From Paracoccus sp. M683 (GTDB taxonomy: Bacteria; Pseudomonadota; Alphaproteobacteria; Rhodobacterales; Rhodobacteraceae), in contig NZ_VKDF01000005.1 of the NCBI RefSeq assembly GCF_007096355.1, forward strand, positions 205,770-269,769: a stretch of 64,000 bases of DNA, in the 5' to 3' direction. Position numbers and translations under genes: made by a program. Positions 56,603-64,000 of the stretch are shown piece after piece (the first letter of the stretch is position 1; every line of letters starts with the position of its first letter). The notes beneath the pieces were generated by a model. That model ran no database searches. It saw nothing but the letters and a program-made list of their open reading frames with translations, and was not told the DNA's origin.

Positions 56603-57244
56603 CTATCCAGCGGCGGCGTTGCCCGTGGCCAGCTCGTCGATCACCTGCTGCCACAACGTTGCGGGCTGGGCACCACTGACGGCATGGCGGTCAGCAATGA
56701 TGAAGGTCGGGACCGAGTTTATGCCGCGTTCGCGGGCATGCATCTCGCGCGCGGCGATGCTGTCCAGATCGGCGTCGCTGGCCAGCAGGCGGGCGATCAT
56801 CTGGGGGTCAAGACCGGCTTTGGCCGCGATCTCGGTCAGGGTCCCGGCATCGCCGATATCGCGACTTTCCTGCCAATGGGCGCGCAGCAGGCCCGACATC
56901 ACGCGGGTCTGGGCGCCCTCGATTCCGGCCCAATGCATCAGCCGGTGGGCGTCGGTCGTGTCGGGCTGGCGTGCGACCGGGGCCAGCTTCAGGCCCAGCT
57001 GGGCCGCGCGTTCGGCAACCGGGGCCATGACGCTTTCGGCCCGGTCGCCGAATTTGGCGCGCAGGTATTCGCCGCGATCCATGCCTTCGCGCGGGAATTG
57101 CGGATTCAGGCGGAACGGGTGCCAGGCCAGCCGAAAGCGGTGATCGGGGCGCGATTCCAGGGCCCGGTCAAGCTCTGCCTTGCCAATCAGGCACCAGGGG
57201 CAGACCGGATCGGCGAAGATGTCCAGATTGACCGTTTCCGTCAT
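56603..57244 (-). CDS. DsbA-family oxidoreductase (FrnE-like)
   Basis: 213 residues with the thioredoxin-like DsbA fold: NLDIFADPVCPWCLIGKAEL holds a CPWC active site, LAWHPFRLNPQFPREGMDR follows, and SVPTFIIADRHAVSGAQP is the cis-Pro loop. There is no signal peptide, so it is cytosolic; FrnE-type proteins act in redox stress or as isomerases. The start at complement 57244 overlaps the ligase gene by 4 bases. Confidence 0.9.
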   Translation of the reverse strand: MTETVNLDIFADPVCPWCLIGKAELDRALESRPDHRFRLAWHPFRLNPQFPREGMDRGEYLRAKFGDRAESVMAPVAERAAQLGLKLAPVARQPDTTDAHRLMHWAGIEGAQTRVMSGLLRAHWQESRDIGDAGTLTEIAAKAGLDPQMIARLLASDADLDSIAAREMHARERGINSVPTFIIADRHAVSGAQPATLWQQVIDELATGNAAAG

Positions 57245-58707
57245 GCGGTGACCTTGCTGTATGCCTGCCGCAGCGCGCGGCGGTTGATCTTGCCCGTCGG
57301 TGTGCGCGGCAGCGCGTCGACGCGGATATAGTCGCGCGGCTGCTTATAGCGGGCAAGCCCGGCTTCTGCCAGCGCGCGCAGCTGGGCCTCGGGGGCGGTG
57401 CCGGTCCAGAAGGCAGCGATGATCGAACTGCCGGGGCCGACCGCCAGCTCCGCCACCGCCAGATCACCGGCTTCGGGGTGGGTCGACAGCAATTCCTCGA
57501 TCTCGGGCGGGGCGACACGGAAGCCGCCGGCATTCATGATGTCATCCGAGCGGCCCAACATGGTGATGGCGCCATCTTCGGCCTGCATGGCCTGATCGCC
57601 AGTGATGAACCAATCGCCCAGAAAACGCGCGGCAGTGTCCTCTGGCTGGTCGAGATAGCCCAGAAACAACCCCGGATCGCTGCGATGAACGGCAAGCAGA
57701 CCGGGTTGGCCCTGGGGCAAGGGGCTGCCGGCATCATCCAGAACTGTGACGCGGCGACCGGGTTGCGGGTATCCGGCGGTGCCCTCTGGTGCCGGGCGGT
57801 CAGGGCTGCCCGAAATGAAGGTCGAGATCTCGGACGCGCCCATCGCCTCGTGCAGGCCGCCGCCGGTGCGGTCCTGCCATGTCTTGCGCAGGCCGGGATC
57901 CAGTCGCTCGCCGGCGGTCAGCGCGTGGCGCAATTCGGGCGGATTGGCCCATTCGACGCGCAGCATGCGCCTGAACACGCCGGGTGCGGCGGCCAGGATG
58001 GTGGCGCCATGACGCGCAGCCAGCAGCGGGATTTGCTCGATTGCGACGCCCTCGGCCGGGATCAGCGCAGTCGCGCCAAGGGTCCAGGGATCCATCAGCC
58101 CGGTGCCAAGGGTAAAGGTCCAGTTAAAGGCGCCGGCATGCAGCAGCCGGTCCTGATCGCAGAGCCCATACCAGCCCTGAAACATCATCTGCCGGGCCAG
58201 AATGGCGCGATGGGCATGCATCACGGCGCGAGGCTGGCCGGAACTGCCCGAGGTATAGACGATATAAGCCAGCCGGTCGGGATCACCCTGCGCGAAATCG
58301 GCTGGCGGCAGATCGGCAAAACCGGCCAACACGGATTCGGACAAGACCGGGGCAGGGTGATCAGGCAAGGCCACGCCATCGCCGGCGATCACCATGGCCG
58401 GGTCGATCTCGGCGGCCAGCTTGTCGATCTCGCGGGTGGTCAGCAGGGCCGAACTGGGCACGGGCACGATCCCGGCGGCAATCGCACCCAGATAGGCCAC
58501 CGGAAAGGCGGGCCGATTGCCCAGGCGCAGCAGAACCCTGTCGCCCGGCTGCAATCCGGCCCGCAACAGCCCCGTCGCGGTTCCCCGCACGGCGGCGATC
58601 AGCCTGCCATAGGACCACCGCTCGGCCCGCGCGGGACCGATGACCGACAAAGCCAGCTTGTCCGGGGTGGCCGCACCAGCGCGCAACACATGCTCGGCAA
58701 GGTTCAT
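57241..58707 (-). CDS. AMP-forming acyl-CoA ligase
   Basis: 488-residue ANL-superfamily enzyme. The AMP-binding motif is IVYTSGSSGQPRAVMHAH, the core motif is GDWFITGDQAMQ, and the catalytic lysine is in RTPTGKINRRAL near the C-terminus. Overall it resembles short/aromatic-acid CoA ligases (benzoate-CoA ligase group), but the acid is not deducible. I place the start at ATG complement 58705-58707 (MNLAEHVLRAG). The bases before it, read as RRGYLDEEE, are copy D of the dispersed repeat, whose purine-rich end lies where a ribosome site should be. Confidence 0.87.
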   Translation of the reverse strand: MNLAEHVLRAGAATPDKLALSVIGPARAERWSYGRLIAAVRGTATGLLRAGLQPGDRVLLRLGNRPAFPVAYLGAIAAGIVPVPSSALLTTREIDKLAAEIDPAMVIAGDGVALPDHPAPVLSESVLAGFADLPPADFAQGDPDRLAYIVYTSGSSGQPRAVMHAHRAILARQMMFQGWYGLCDQDRLLHAGAFNWTFTLGTGLMDPWTLGATALIPAEGVAIEQIPLLAARHGATILAAAPGVFRRMLRVEWANPPELRHALTAGERLDPGLRKTWQDRTGGGLHEAMGASEISTFISGSPDRPAPEGTAGYPQPGRRVTVLDDAGSPLPQGQPGLLAVHRSDPGLFLGYLDQPEDTAARFLGDWFITGDQAMQAEDGAITMLGRSDDIMNAGGFRVAPPEIEELLSTHPEAGDLAVAELAVGPGSSIIAAFWTGTAPEAQLRALAEAGLARYKQPRDYIRVDALPRTPTGKINRRALRQAYSKVTA

Positions 58708-58734
58708 TTCTTCTTCATCCAAATATCCACGGCG
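58708..58734 (-). repeat. Dispersed repeat tail, copy D, before the acyl-CoA ligase start
   Basis: On the minus strand it reads CGCCGTGGATATTTGGATGA followed by AGAAGAA, ending directly at the ligase ATG. Only the tail of the repeat is clear; the hairpin head is poor. Confidence 0.65.
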
Positions 58735-58770
58735 TGACAGCTGCCGCCAGCGGGACATTGGCAAAGAAAA

Positions 58771-58792
58771 ACGGCCCGTGCAAACGGGCCGT
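58771..58792 (-). terminator. Rho-independent terminator of cspA
   Basis: On the minus strand ACGGCCCG and CGGGCCGT form a perfect 8-base stem with a 6-base loop, followed by TTTTTCTTT. It lies 26 bases after the cold shock gene. Confidence 0.88.
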
Positions 58793-58817
58793 CAGTCCAA
58801 CATAAATCGGGATGTGC

Positions 58818-59024
58818 TTACATCACCTGAAGGTCGCTGGCCGAAGCGCGGCCGTCGCGGCCTGCTTGCAGCTCATAAGTGACCTTCTGATTGTCCTGCA
58901 GACCTTTCAGGCCGGCGCGCTCTACCGCCGAGATGTGGACGAAGACGTCCTTGCCGCCATCATCGGGGGCGATGAAGCCGTAGCCTTTAGTGGCGTTGAA
59001 CCATTTCACAGTGCCGGTAGCCAT
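58818..59024 (-). CDS. cspA: Cold shock protein
   Basis: 68-residue CSD protein that binds single-stranded RNA and DNA. The RNP1-like [11 protein letters not shown] and RNP2-like VFVHISAVE are intact, with [18 protein letters not shown] at the start. GAAAGGAG precedes ATG complement 59024. The 200-base region upstream to thrS could form a regulated 5' leader. There may be other csp paralogues outside this window. Confidence 0.95.
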   Translation of the reverse strand: MATGTVKWFNATKGYGFIAPDDGGKDVFVHISAVERAGLKGLQDNQKVTYELQAGRDGRASASDLQVM

Positions 59025-59186
59025 GACCGTGCTCTCCTTTCAGTATTTCCCGCCATACTCATTATGACGAGCCGTGCAGCCTGTCTTTCGGTCGTCCGGC
59101 TGCCCACTGGTAGGGAGGCGGTCAGGGTAGAAAGTTGCTCACACGCGCAAAATGAACGAATCGTGATAAAACGCAAGCACGAAACC

Positions 59187-59208
59187 CGCCGCGAAGCACT
59201 TCGCGGCG
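59187..59208 (-). terminator. Hairpin after thrS
   Basis: CGCCGCGAAG (59187-59196) pairs with CTTCGCGGCG (59199-59208), 10 pairs with a tight loop. It is 27 bases downstream of the thrS stop on the minus strand and followed by GGGTTTCGTG. It also lies within the likely 5' region of the cspA transcript. Confidence 0.65.
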
Positions 59209-59234
59209 TGAAGTTTACGTGACATCGGCGCTTT

Positions 59235-61181
59235 TCAGCGCAGATCAGGCGGCGTTGCCTCGGTCGCAAGCGTATTCTTTGCTTCTTCCAGTGACAGCGT
59301 CTGGCTGCCCTGACTGTCCAGCCGGCGGATCGAGACCGACTGATTCTCGACCTCTTTCATCCCAATTGCAAGGATTACCGGAACTTTCGCAACGGAATGT
59401 TCCCGAACCTTGTAATTGATCTTCTCGTTGCGCGTATCCGCCTCGGCCCGCAGTCCGGCGGCGCGCAGGGTTGCCACGACCTGATGGACGTAATCATCCG
59501 CATCCGAGACGATCGAGGCCACCACAACCTGACGTGGAGCAAGCCACAGCGGCAACTTGCCGGCATAGTTTTCGATCAGGATGCCAATGAAGCGTTCGAA
59601 ACTGCCGAGAATCGCGCGGTGCAGCATGACGGGGCGGTGCTTGGCACCATCCTCGCCGACATATTCAGCGCCCAGCCGGTCGGGCAGGTTGAAATCGACC
59701 TGGAAGGTGCCGCATTGCCATTCGCGCCCGATGGCATCGGTCAGTTTGAAGTCTAGCTTGGGCCCGTAAAACGCGCCTTCGCCCGGATCGACCTCGAAAT
59801 CATTGCGGACATTCAGGATCGCCTTTTCAAGCGCGCTTTCGGCCTTGTCCCAGATCTCGTCGGCGCCGACGCGGACATCGGGGCGGGTCGACAGCTTTAT
59901 GTCGAAAATGTCAAAGCCAAGATCGGCATAGACAGAACTGAGCAACTGCAGGAACTTCGCGCATTCGGCCTCGATCTGGTCCTCGGTGCAGAAAATATGC
60001 GCATCGTCCTGGACAAAGCCGCGAACCCGCATCAGCCCGTGCATCGAGCCCGAGCTTTCATAGCGGTGGCAGGACCCGAATTCGGCCAGTCGCAGCGGCA
60101 GATCGCGATAGGATTTCAGCCCGTGGTTATAGACTTGGACATGGCAGGGGCAGTTCATGGGCTTCAAAGCGTTGACCCGCTTTTCCTTGGCGCCTTCCTC
60201 GTCCACCTCGACGATGAACATGTTCTCGCGATAGGCCTCCCAATGGCCCGATCGTTCCCACAGCACGCGGTCAACCACCTGCGGCGTCTTGATTTCCTTG
60301 TAGCCGGCCGCGATCAGGCGGCGGCGCATGTAGGATTCCAGTTCGCGATAGATGGTCCAGCCGTTGGGGTGCCAGAAAACCATGCCCGGTGCTTCTTCCT
60401 GGAAATGGAACAGTTCCATCTCTCGGCCCAGCTTGCGGTGGTCGCGCTTGGCGGCCTCTTCCAGCATGGTCAGATGGGCCTTCAGATCGTCGCGGTTGCG
60501 GAACGCCACGCCATAGATGCGTTGCAGCATCGGGCGCGTGGCATCGCCCAGCCAGTAGGCCCCGGCCAGATGCGTCAGCTTGAAGGCGTCGGCGGGCAAT
60601 TGCCCCGTATTTTGCAGATGCGGGCCACGGCACAGATCCTGCCAGTCGCCATGCCAATACATCCGCAGATCCTGACCATCGGGGATGCGGTCGATCAGTT
60701 CCAGTTTGAATGGCTCGTTCGCGGCCGTGTAATGGGCGATGGCGCGGGCGCGGTCCCAGACTTCGGTGCGGACCGGGTCACGGGCGGCGATGATCTTTTT
60801 CATCTCGGCCTCGATGGCGCCAAGATCCTCGGGGGTGAAAGGCTCGGCGCGGTCGAAGTCATAGAACCAGCCGTGATCGCGGACCGGGCCGATGGTGACT
60901 TTCGTGTCGGGCCACAGCGCCTGAACGGCGCGGGCCATGACATGAGCGAAGTCATGGCGGATCAGTTCCAGCGCCGGGGCCTCGTCCTTCATCGTGTTGA
61001 TGGCGATCGCGCCGCTTTCGGTGATCGGCCAGGCAAGGTCGATATGGCGGCCGTCAAGATTGGCCGAGATGGCGCGCTTGGCCAGGCTGGGGGCGATGCT
61101 TTCGGCAACCTCGGCCGCCGTCACGCCGGCAGGGTAATCGCGCGAATTGCCATCGGGAAAGGTCAGGGAAATCTGGGACAT
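59235..61181 (-). CDS. thrS: Threonyl-tRNA synthetase
   Basis: 648-residue class II synthetase. The N-terminal TGS domain ([19 protein letters not shown]), the editing domain ([30 protein letters not shown]), the catalytic core with zinc-binding [12 protein letters not shown], and the anticodon domain ([16 protein letters not shown]) are all present. ATG complement 61179-61181 is set by the TGS start; the frame remains open upstream by 37 residues. No T-box or other leader seen. Confidence 0.96.
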   Translation of the reverse strand: MSQISLTFPDGNSRDYPAGVTAAEVAESIAPSLAKRAISANLDGRHIDLAWPITESGAIAINTMKDEAPALELIRHDFAHVMARAVQALWPDTKVTIGPVRDHGWFYDFDRAEPFTPEDLGAIEAEMKKIIAARDPVRTEVWDRARAIAHYTAANEPFKLELIDRIPDGQDLRMYWHGDWQDLCRGPHLQNTGQLPADAFKLTHLAGAYWLGDATRPMLQRIYGVAFRNRDDLKAHLTMLEEAAKRDHRKLGREMELFHFQEEAPGMVFWHPNGWTIYRELESYMRRRLIAAGYKEIKTPQVVDRVLWERSGHWEAYRENMFIVEVDEEGAKEKRVNALKPMNCPCHVQVYNHGLKSYRDLPLRLAEFGSCHRYESSGSMHGLMRVRGFVQDDAHIFCTEDQIEAECAKFLQLLSSVYADLGFDIFDIKLSTRPDVRVGADEIWDKAESALEKAILNVRNDFEVDPGEGAFYGPKLDFKLTDAIGREWQCGTFQVDFNLPDRLGAEYVGEDGAKHRPVMLHRAILGSFERFIGILIENYAGKLPLWLAPRQVVVASIVSDADDYVHQVVATLRAAGLRAEADTRNEKINYKVREHSVAKVPVILAIGMKEVENQSVSIRRLDSQGSQTLSLEEAKNTLATEATPPDLR

Positions 61182-61296
61182 GCTTGTCCTCCTCGTCGGT
61201 TTGGCGCCCACGGAACGCCCGGTTGCGGGTATGTCGGCGGGTGTCTTGCGCCCTGTTGGCGGCAAAGTCAACAGGCCGCCGCAGGTCGCCACCGCC

Positions 61297-61348
61297 GCGC
61301 CGGGGGTTTCACCCCCGGACCCCCGAGGATATTTGGATGAAGAAGAAA
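61297..61348 (+). repeat. Dispersed hairpin/GAAGAAGAA repeat, copy E
   Basis: CCGGGGG (61300-61306) and CCCCCGG (61312-61318) form a hairpin, then ACCCCCGAGGATATTTGGA and GAAGAAGAA. It lies between the start of thrS and the end of the glycosyltransferase gene. The best-formed copy of the family. Confidence 0.75.
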
Positions 61349-61355
61349 GCGGCGG

Positions 61356-62300
61356 TCACAGCATGGCGTCAAGCAGCCCGCGATGCAGGTTTTCGGCCTG
61401 CGCATGGGCCTGGGACACGCCGGGTAGCGCCAGAAGGCGGGCCATCTCGGCGGTCAGGGCCGCACCATAGCGGTCGATGATGCTGTGGTCCTCGATCTTG
61501 GCCGTGGCGAAGCTTTGCCAGTAATTGTGGTCATAGCGGCCCGAGACATCGCCGATGGGCGTGGCCCCGTCGCCGCGCTGCTGGCGCAGGCAATAGGATT
61601 CCAGCGATTTGATCGGGTAGTGGTTGTAAAAGGCGATCTGGTGCGAGGTTTTGTCGGTGCGGCGCTGGCGCAGGTGGCGTCCAAGGCGGCCGGTTTCCGC
61701 GATCTCGATGCGCTCGCCGCTGCCCAGCAGGACGTGGACCGGGCGATCGCCGCCGGTAAAGCCGACCGGATTATGGTTGTGCAGGCTGCGGAACAGGTTG
61801 GTGCGGCTGATGCTTTTGACCGGGGCGTTGCGGCGGTGGGTGCCGGGCAGGCGGCGGGTGAACTGATGGGTGACCGGGCCGGGATGCCAGCGGATATCCT
61901 CGGTGGTGCCGAAGGCAAGGCTGTGGATCGTGACAATATCCGTTTCAGGACCGGCAAGCCGGGTCAGGTCCTGGATCAGGCCCTGGCCGATGGTGACTTG
62001 CAGAAATTCGTCGGCATCCATCACCATGATCCAGTCGGCACCATCCAGATGGCCGGCGGCCCGGATCCGGGCATAGCCCGTCGGCTGCGGCGCCTGACCC
62101 GGCTGCACCGGATTGCGCGTATGGGTCACGACGCCATGTGCCGCCAGCGCGTCCAGCAGCAGGTCGCTGCCATCGGTGCAATCATTCGAGGCAAAATGAT
62201 GCTGCGCAAAGCCAAGCACGCGGTGATGGGCGACAAATTCCAGCAGATAAGGCCCCTCGTTCTTGATCGAGGTCATCAGGGCATGACGTTCATGGGTCAT
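61356..62300 (-). CDS. Glycosyltransferase family 2-type protein
   Basis: 314 residues. A GT-A-like N-terminal region with ALMTSIKNEGPYLLEFVAHHRVLGF, then SNDCTDGSDLLLDALAAHG and the metal-binding DADEF in WIMVMDADEFLQV. This layout matches bacterial DUF4422/GT92-like glycosyltransferases that act on surface polysaccharides. The acceptor is unknown. I chose ATG complement 62298-62300 (MTHERHALM); a longer frame to 62483 would overlap the divergent hydrolase gene start and adds no family residues. Confidence 0.83.
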   Translation of the reverse strand: MTHERHALMTSIKNEGPYLLEFVAHHRVLGFAQHHFASNDCTDGSDLLLDALAAHGVVTHTRNPVQPGQAPQPTGYARIRAAGHLDGADWIMVMDADEFLQVTIGQGLIQDLTRLAGPETDIVTIHSLAFGTTEDIRWHPGPVTHQFTRRLPGTHRRNAPVKSISRTNLFRSLHNHNPVGFTGGDRPVHVLLGSGERIEIAETGRLGRHLRQRRTDKTSHQIAFYNHYPIKSLESYCLRQQRGDGATPIGDVSGRYDHNYWQSFATAKIEDHSIIDRYGAALTAEMARLLALPGVSQAHAQAENLHRGLLDAML

Positions 62301-62445
62301 TCCGGGCAGAGCGGCCTGATGGGGGCGGGTATGAATGAATAAGCCGACATTTATCTGAAACCAAGGACCGGTGTCAGGTTGGGGGCTTTGACGGGCCGAG
62401 TCAATCGGGCTATCGACGGGGACAGGGCGGCAGGAAAGCGTGGGC

Positions 62446-63192
62446 ATGACGGACCATCTGACGACAAGGCAGGGGCGGCGCATCGCCTATGAACGATTGG
62501 CCGGTCAGGGGCCGGGGATCGTTTTCCTGGGCGGATTCCGATCCGACATGGAAGGGACCAAGGCGCTTTATCTGCGCGATCTGGCCCAGGAACAGGGGCG
62601 CGCCTTTCTGCGGTTCGACTATTCCGGGCATGGGCAAAGCGATGGCGCGTTCGAGGCGGGCGGAATTGGCGACTGGTTCGCGGATGCCCTGGCCGTCATT
62701 CGGGACCTGACCGAAGGGCCGCAGGTGCTGGTCGGGTCGTCCATGGGCGGCTGGATCAGCCTGTTGGTCGCGGGGGCCATGCCGGAACGGATCGCCGGGC
62801 TGGTCACCATTGCCGCCGCGCCCGATTTCACCGAGGACGGGTTCTGGGCGGATTTCACCGATCAACAACGGACGACGGTGATGCGCGACGGGCGGATCGA
62901 ACTGCCCAGTGATTACAGCGAAGAGCCCTATGTGATCACCCGCCGCCTGATCGAGGATGGCCGTGATCATCTGGTCTTGCGCAGGCCTTTGGTGCTGCCC
63001 TTTCCGGTGCGGTTTCTTCAGGGCACCGCGGATGTGGATGTGCCGATGGCCTGGGCGCTGCGCCTGCTGGAGCATGCCGAGGGGCCTGATCTGCGGTTGG
63101 CGCTGGTCAAGGGGGCCGATCATCGGTTCTCGACGCCGGATTGTCTGGCGATGATCGCCAGCGCCGTGGACGAGGTGCTGTGGCGTGGCTGA
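62446..63192 (+). CDS. Alpha/beta hydrolase
   Basis: 248 residues. The nucleophile elbow is VLVGSSMGGWISLL (Ser), an acid residue lies in QGTADVDVPM, and the histidine is in KGADHRFSTPDC. GIVFLGGFRSDMEGTKALYL is the oxyanion-side loop, typical of a serine esterase or peptidase-like hydrolase (FrsA/acylaminoacyl-type small hydrolases). Starts at GTG 62440 or ATG 62446. It probably runs with the following hydrolase, 15 bases away. Confidence 0.87.
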   Translation: MTDHLTTRQGRRIAYERLAGQGPGIVFLGGFRSDMEGTKALYLRDLAQEQGRAFLRFDYSGHGQSDGAFEAGGIGDWFADALAVIRDLTEGPQVLVGSSMGGWISLLVAGAMPERIAGLVTIAAAPDFTEDGFWADFTDQQRTTVMRDGRIELPSDYSEEPYVITRRLIEDGRDHLVLRRPLVLPFPVRFLQGTADVDVPMAWALRLLEHAEGPDLRLALVKGADHRFSTPDCLAMIASAVDEVLWRG

Positions 63193-63207
63193 CCCGGCGC
63201 GCCCGCG

Positions 63208-64000
63208 ATGCGTGATCTGGTGATGGTTGTCGCGATCATCCTGGCGGTGCTGGCCGTCTGCGTGTGGCTGTTTGGGCCGCGCGAAGAGGTACAGCTGCTG
63301 CCCGTCAGGGTGCAACTGCCCGATGATCTGGATGCCTGGCTGAAGGTGCGCGAGGCCGGGATACGCCCGGACCTGGCCGCCCATATCGGTTGGGCCGGGA
63401 CGCCGGGGCAGCAGACCGATCTGGCGGTGGTGTATCTGCATGGCTTTTCGGCCTCGCCCCGCGAATTGCGGCCGGTGCCCGAGATCGTGGCGGGGGCGCT
63501 TGGGGCAAATCTGTTCGTCACGCGGCTGGCCGGACATGGCGAGGATGGCGCGGCCCTGGGGCAGGTGCGGGCAAGCGACTGGTGGCGTGACACGGCAGAG
63601 GCGCTGACGGTCGGGCAGCGATTGGGTCGGCGGGTGGTTCTGATCGGCAACTCGACGGGCGCGACGCTGGCCGCCGAGGCCGCCCGCGACCCTATTCTTG
63701 GGCGCAAGATCGACAAGCTGGTGCTGATCTCGGGGAATTTCGGCCTGCGAAGCCCGGCCGCGCCGCTGCTGGGCTGGCCCTTCGCCCGGCGATGGGTGCC
63801 AATGATCGCGGGCAAGATCCGCTGCTTCAAGCCGGTGAATGTCGAGCATGCGCAGGCCTGGACCAGTTGCTATCCGACGGTTGCGACCTTGCCCATGGCC
63901 GCGCTGGTGCGACATGCGCATCTGGGCAATTATGATGCCGCGCGGCAGCCGGTGCTGTTTCTGTGGGCCGATCAGGATCGGATCGTCGATCCGGCGGCGG
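63208..64000 (+). CDS. Membrane-anchored alpha/beta hydrolase, cut by window end
   Basis: 264 residues visible from ATG 63208, with no stop before the window end. One N-terminal membrane helix (about residues 4-22, LVMVVAIILAVLAVCVWLF) precedes the hydrolase domain: VVYLHGFSASPRELRPV, nucleophile in VVLIGNSTGATLAAEAA (GNSTG, Ser), and FLWADQDRIVDPAA holding the acid. The histidine would lie beyond the window. It looks like a carboxylesterase or lysophospholipase facing the periplasm. Confidence 0.8.
   Translation, partial: MRDLVMVVAIILAVLAVCVWLFGPREEVQLLPVRVQLPDDLDAWLKVREAGIRPDLAAHIGWAGTPGQQTDLAVVYLHGFSASPRELRPVPEIVAGALGANLFVTRLAGHGEDGAALGQVRASDWWRDTAEALTVGQRLGRRVVLIGNSTGATLAAEAARDPILGRKIDKLVLISGNFGLRSPAAPLLGWPFARRWVPMIAGKIRCFKPVNVEHAQAWTSCYPTVATLPMAALVRHAHLGNYDAARQPVLFLWADQDRIVDPAA

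Noticed and set aside
62410..63921. 503-codon open frame on the minus strand
   Set aside because: It covers two hydrolase genes with clear active sites on the plus strand and itself has no recognisable domain.

Overview
The window is a GC-rich, densely packed chromosomal segment of an alphaproteobacterium. Gene content and gene order (alr next to an MlaEF-type ABC pair, phoH-ybeY-corC, argS-SPOR-nagZ-scpAB, DUF177-rpmF-plsX-fabH, ihfA-merR-tRNA-Pro, a double-length dCTP deaminase, an frc-type sugar ABC operon) point to Rhodobacteraceae and look most like Paracoccus or a close relative. The genus is an inference from remembered gene orders, not from a search. Most of the window is housekeeping chromosome. 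I see no prophage, insertion sequence, CRISPR array or integrase.

Layout. 1-9.0 kb: propionyl-CoA carboxylase beta subunit with TTTGCAAA-type regulator sites upstream, alanine racemase, an MlaE/MlaF ABC pair without an adjacent MlaD, the phoH-ybeY-corC operon, then a two-gene unit (a monooxygenase-acetyltransferase fusion and a DUF72 protein). 9.0-10.5 kb: an AT-rich patch and an orphan gene with an acidic N-terminus and a basic, aromatic C-terminus. 10.5-18 kb: guaA, lnt, a DEAD-box helicase with a long low-complexity tail, and an NhaP-type antiporter with a TrkA-like regulatory domain. 18-25 kb: argS, SPOR protein, nagZ, scpA, scpB, a tiny basic protein and a THUMP methyltransferase. 25-35 kb: bamE, DUF177, rpmF, plsX, fabH, ihfA, merR and tRNA-Pro(GGG), a conserved block interrupted twice: by a second antiporter, and by a DksA-like gene plus a TRAP transporter operon. 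35-43 kb: dcd, VOC protein, HNH endonuclease, a GNAT/DUF1638/small membrane protein operon, two tandem exported intradiol dioxygenases, a SYLF lipoprotein and hemB. 43-49 kb: mfd, pabB, pabC and rpsD. 49-55 kb: xylulokinase, a ROK repressor and a divergent frcBCAK-like operon with a palindromic operator. 55-64 kb: an MFS exporter, DsbA-family protein, acyl-CoA ligase, cold shock protein, thrS, a glycosyltransferase and two alpha/beta hydrolases, the last cut by the window end.

How the parts work together. The frc-like operon with its ROK regulator and xylulokinase is the clearest self-contained pathway: import of a monosaccharide, phosphorylation, and repression through a palindrome over the promoter. 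pabB-pabC supply p-aminobenzoate; DUF177-rpmF-plsX-fabH link ribosome assembly to membrane lipid synthesis; scpAB support chromosome condensation.

Less ordinary items: a five-copy dispersed repeat (hairpin head plus a GGATATTT...GAAGAAGAA tail) that sits at gene ends and in one case is read as the N-terminus of the FrcK-like kinase; the orphan gene at 9.3 kb; a 59-residue membrane protein overlapping a DUF1638 gene; and paired Tat-type extracytoplasmic dioxygenases. I did not find a multi-gene system that I can defend as wholly new.
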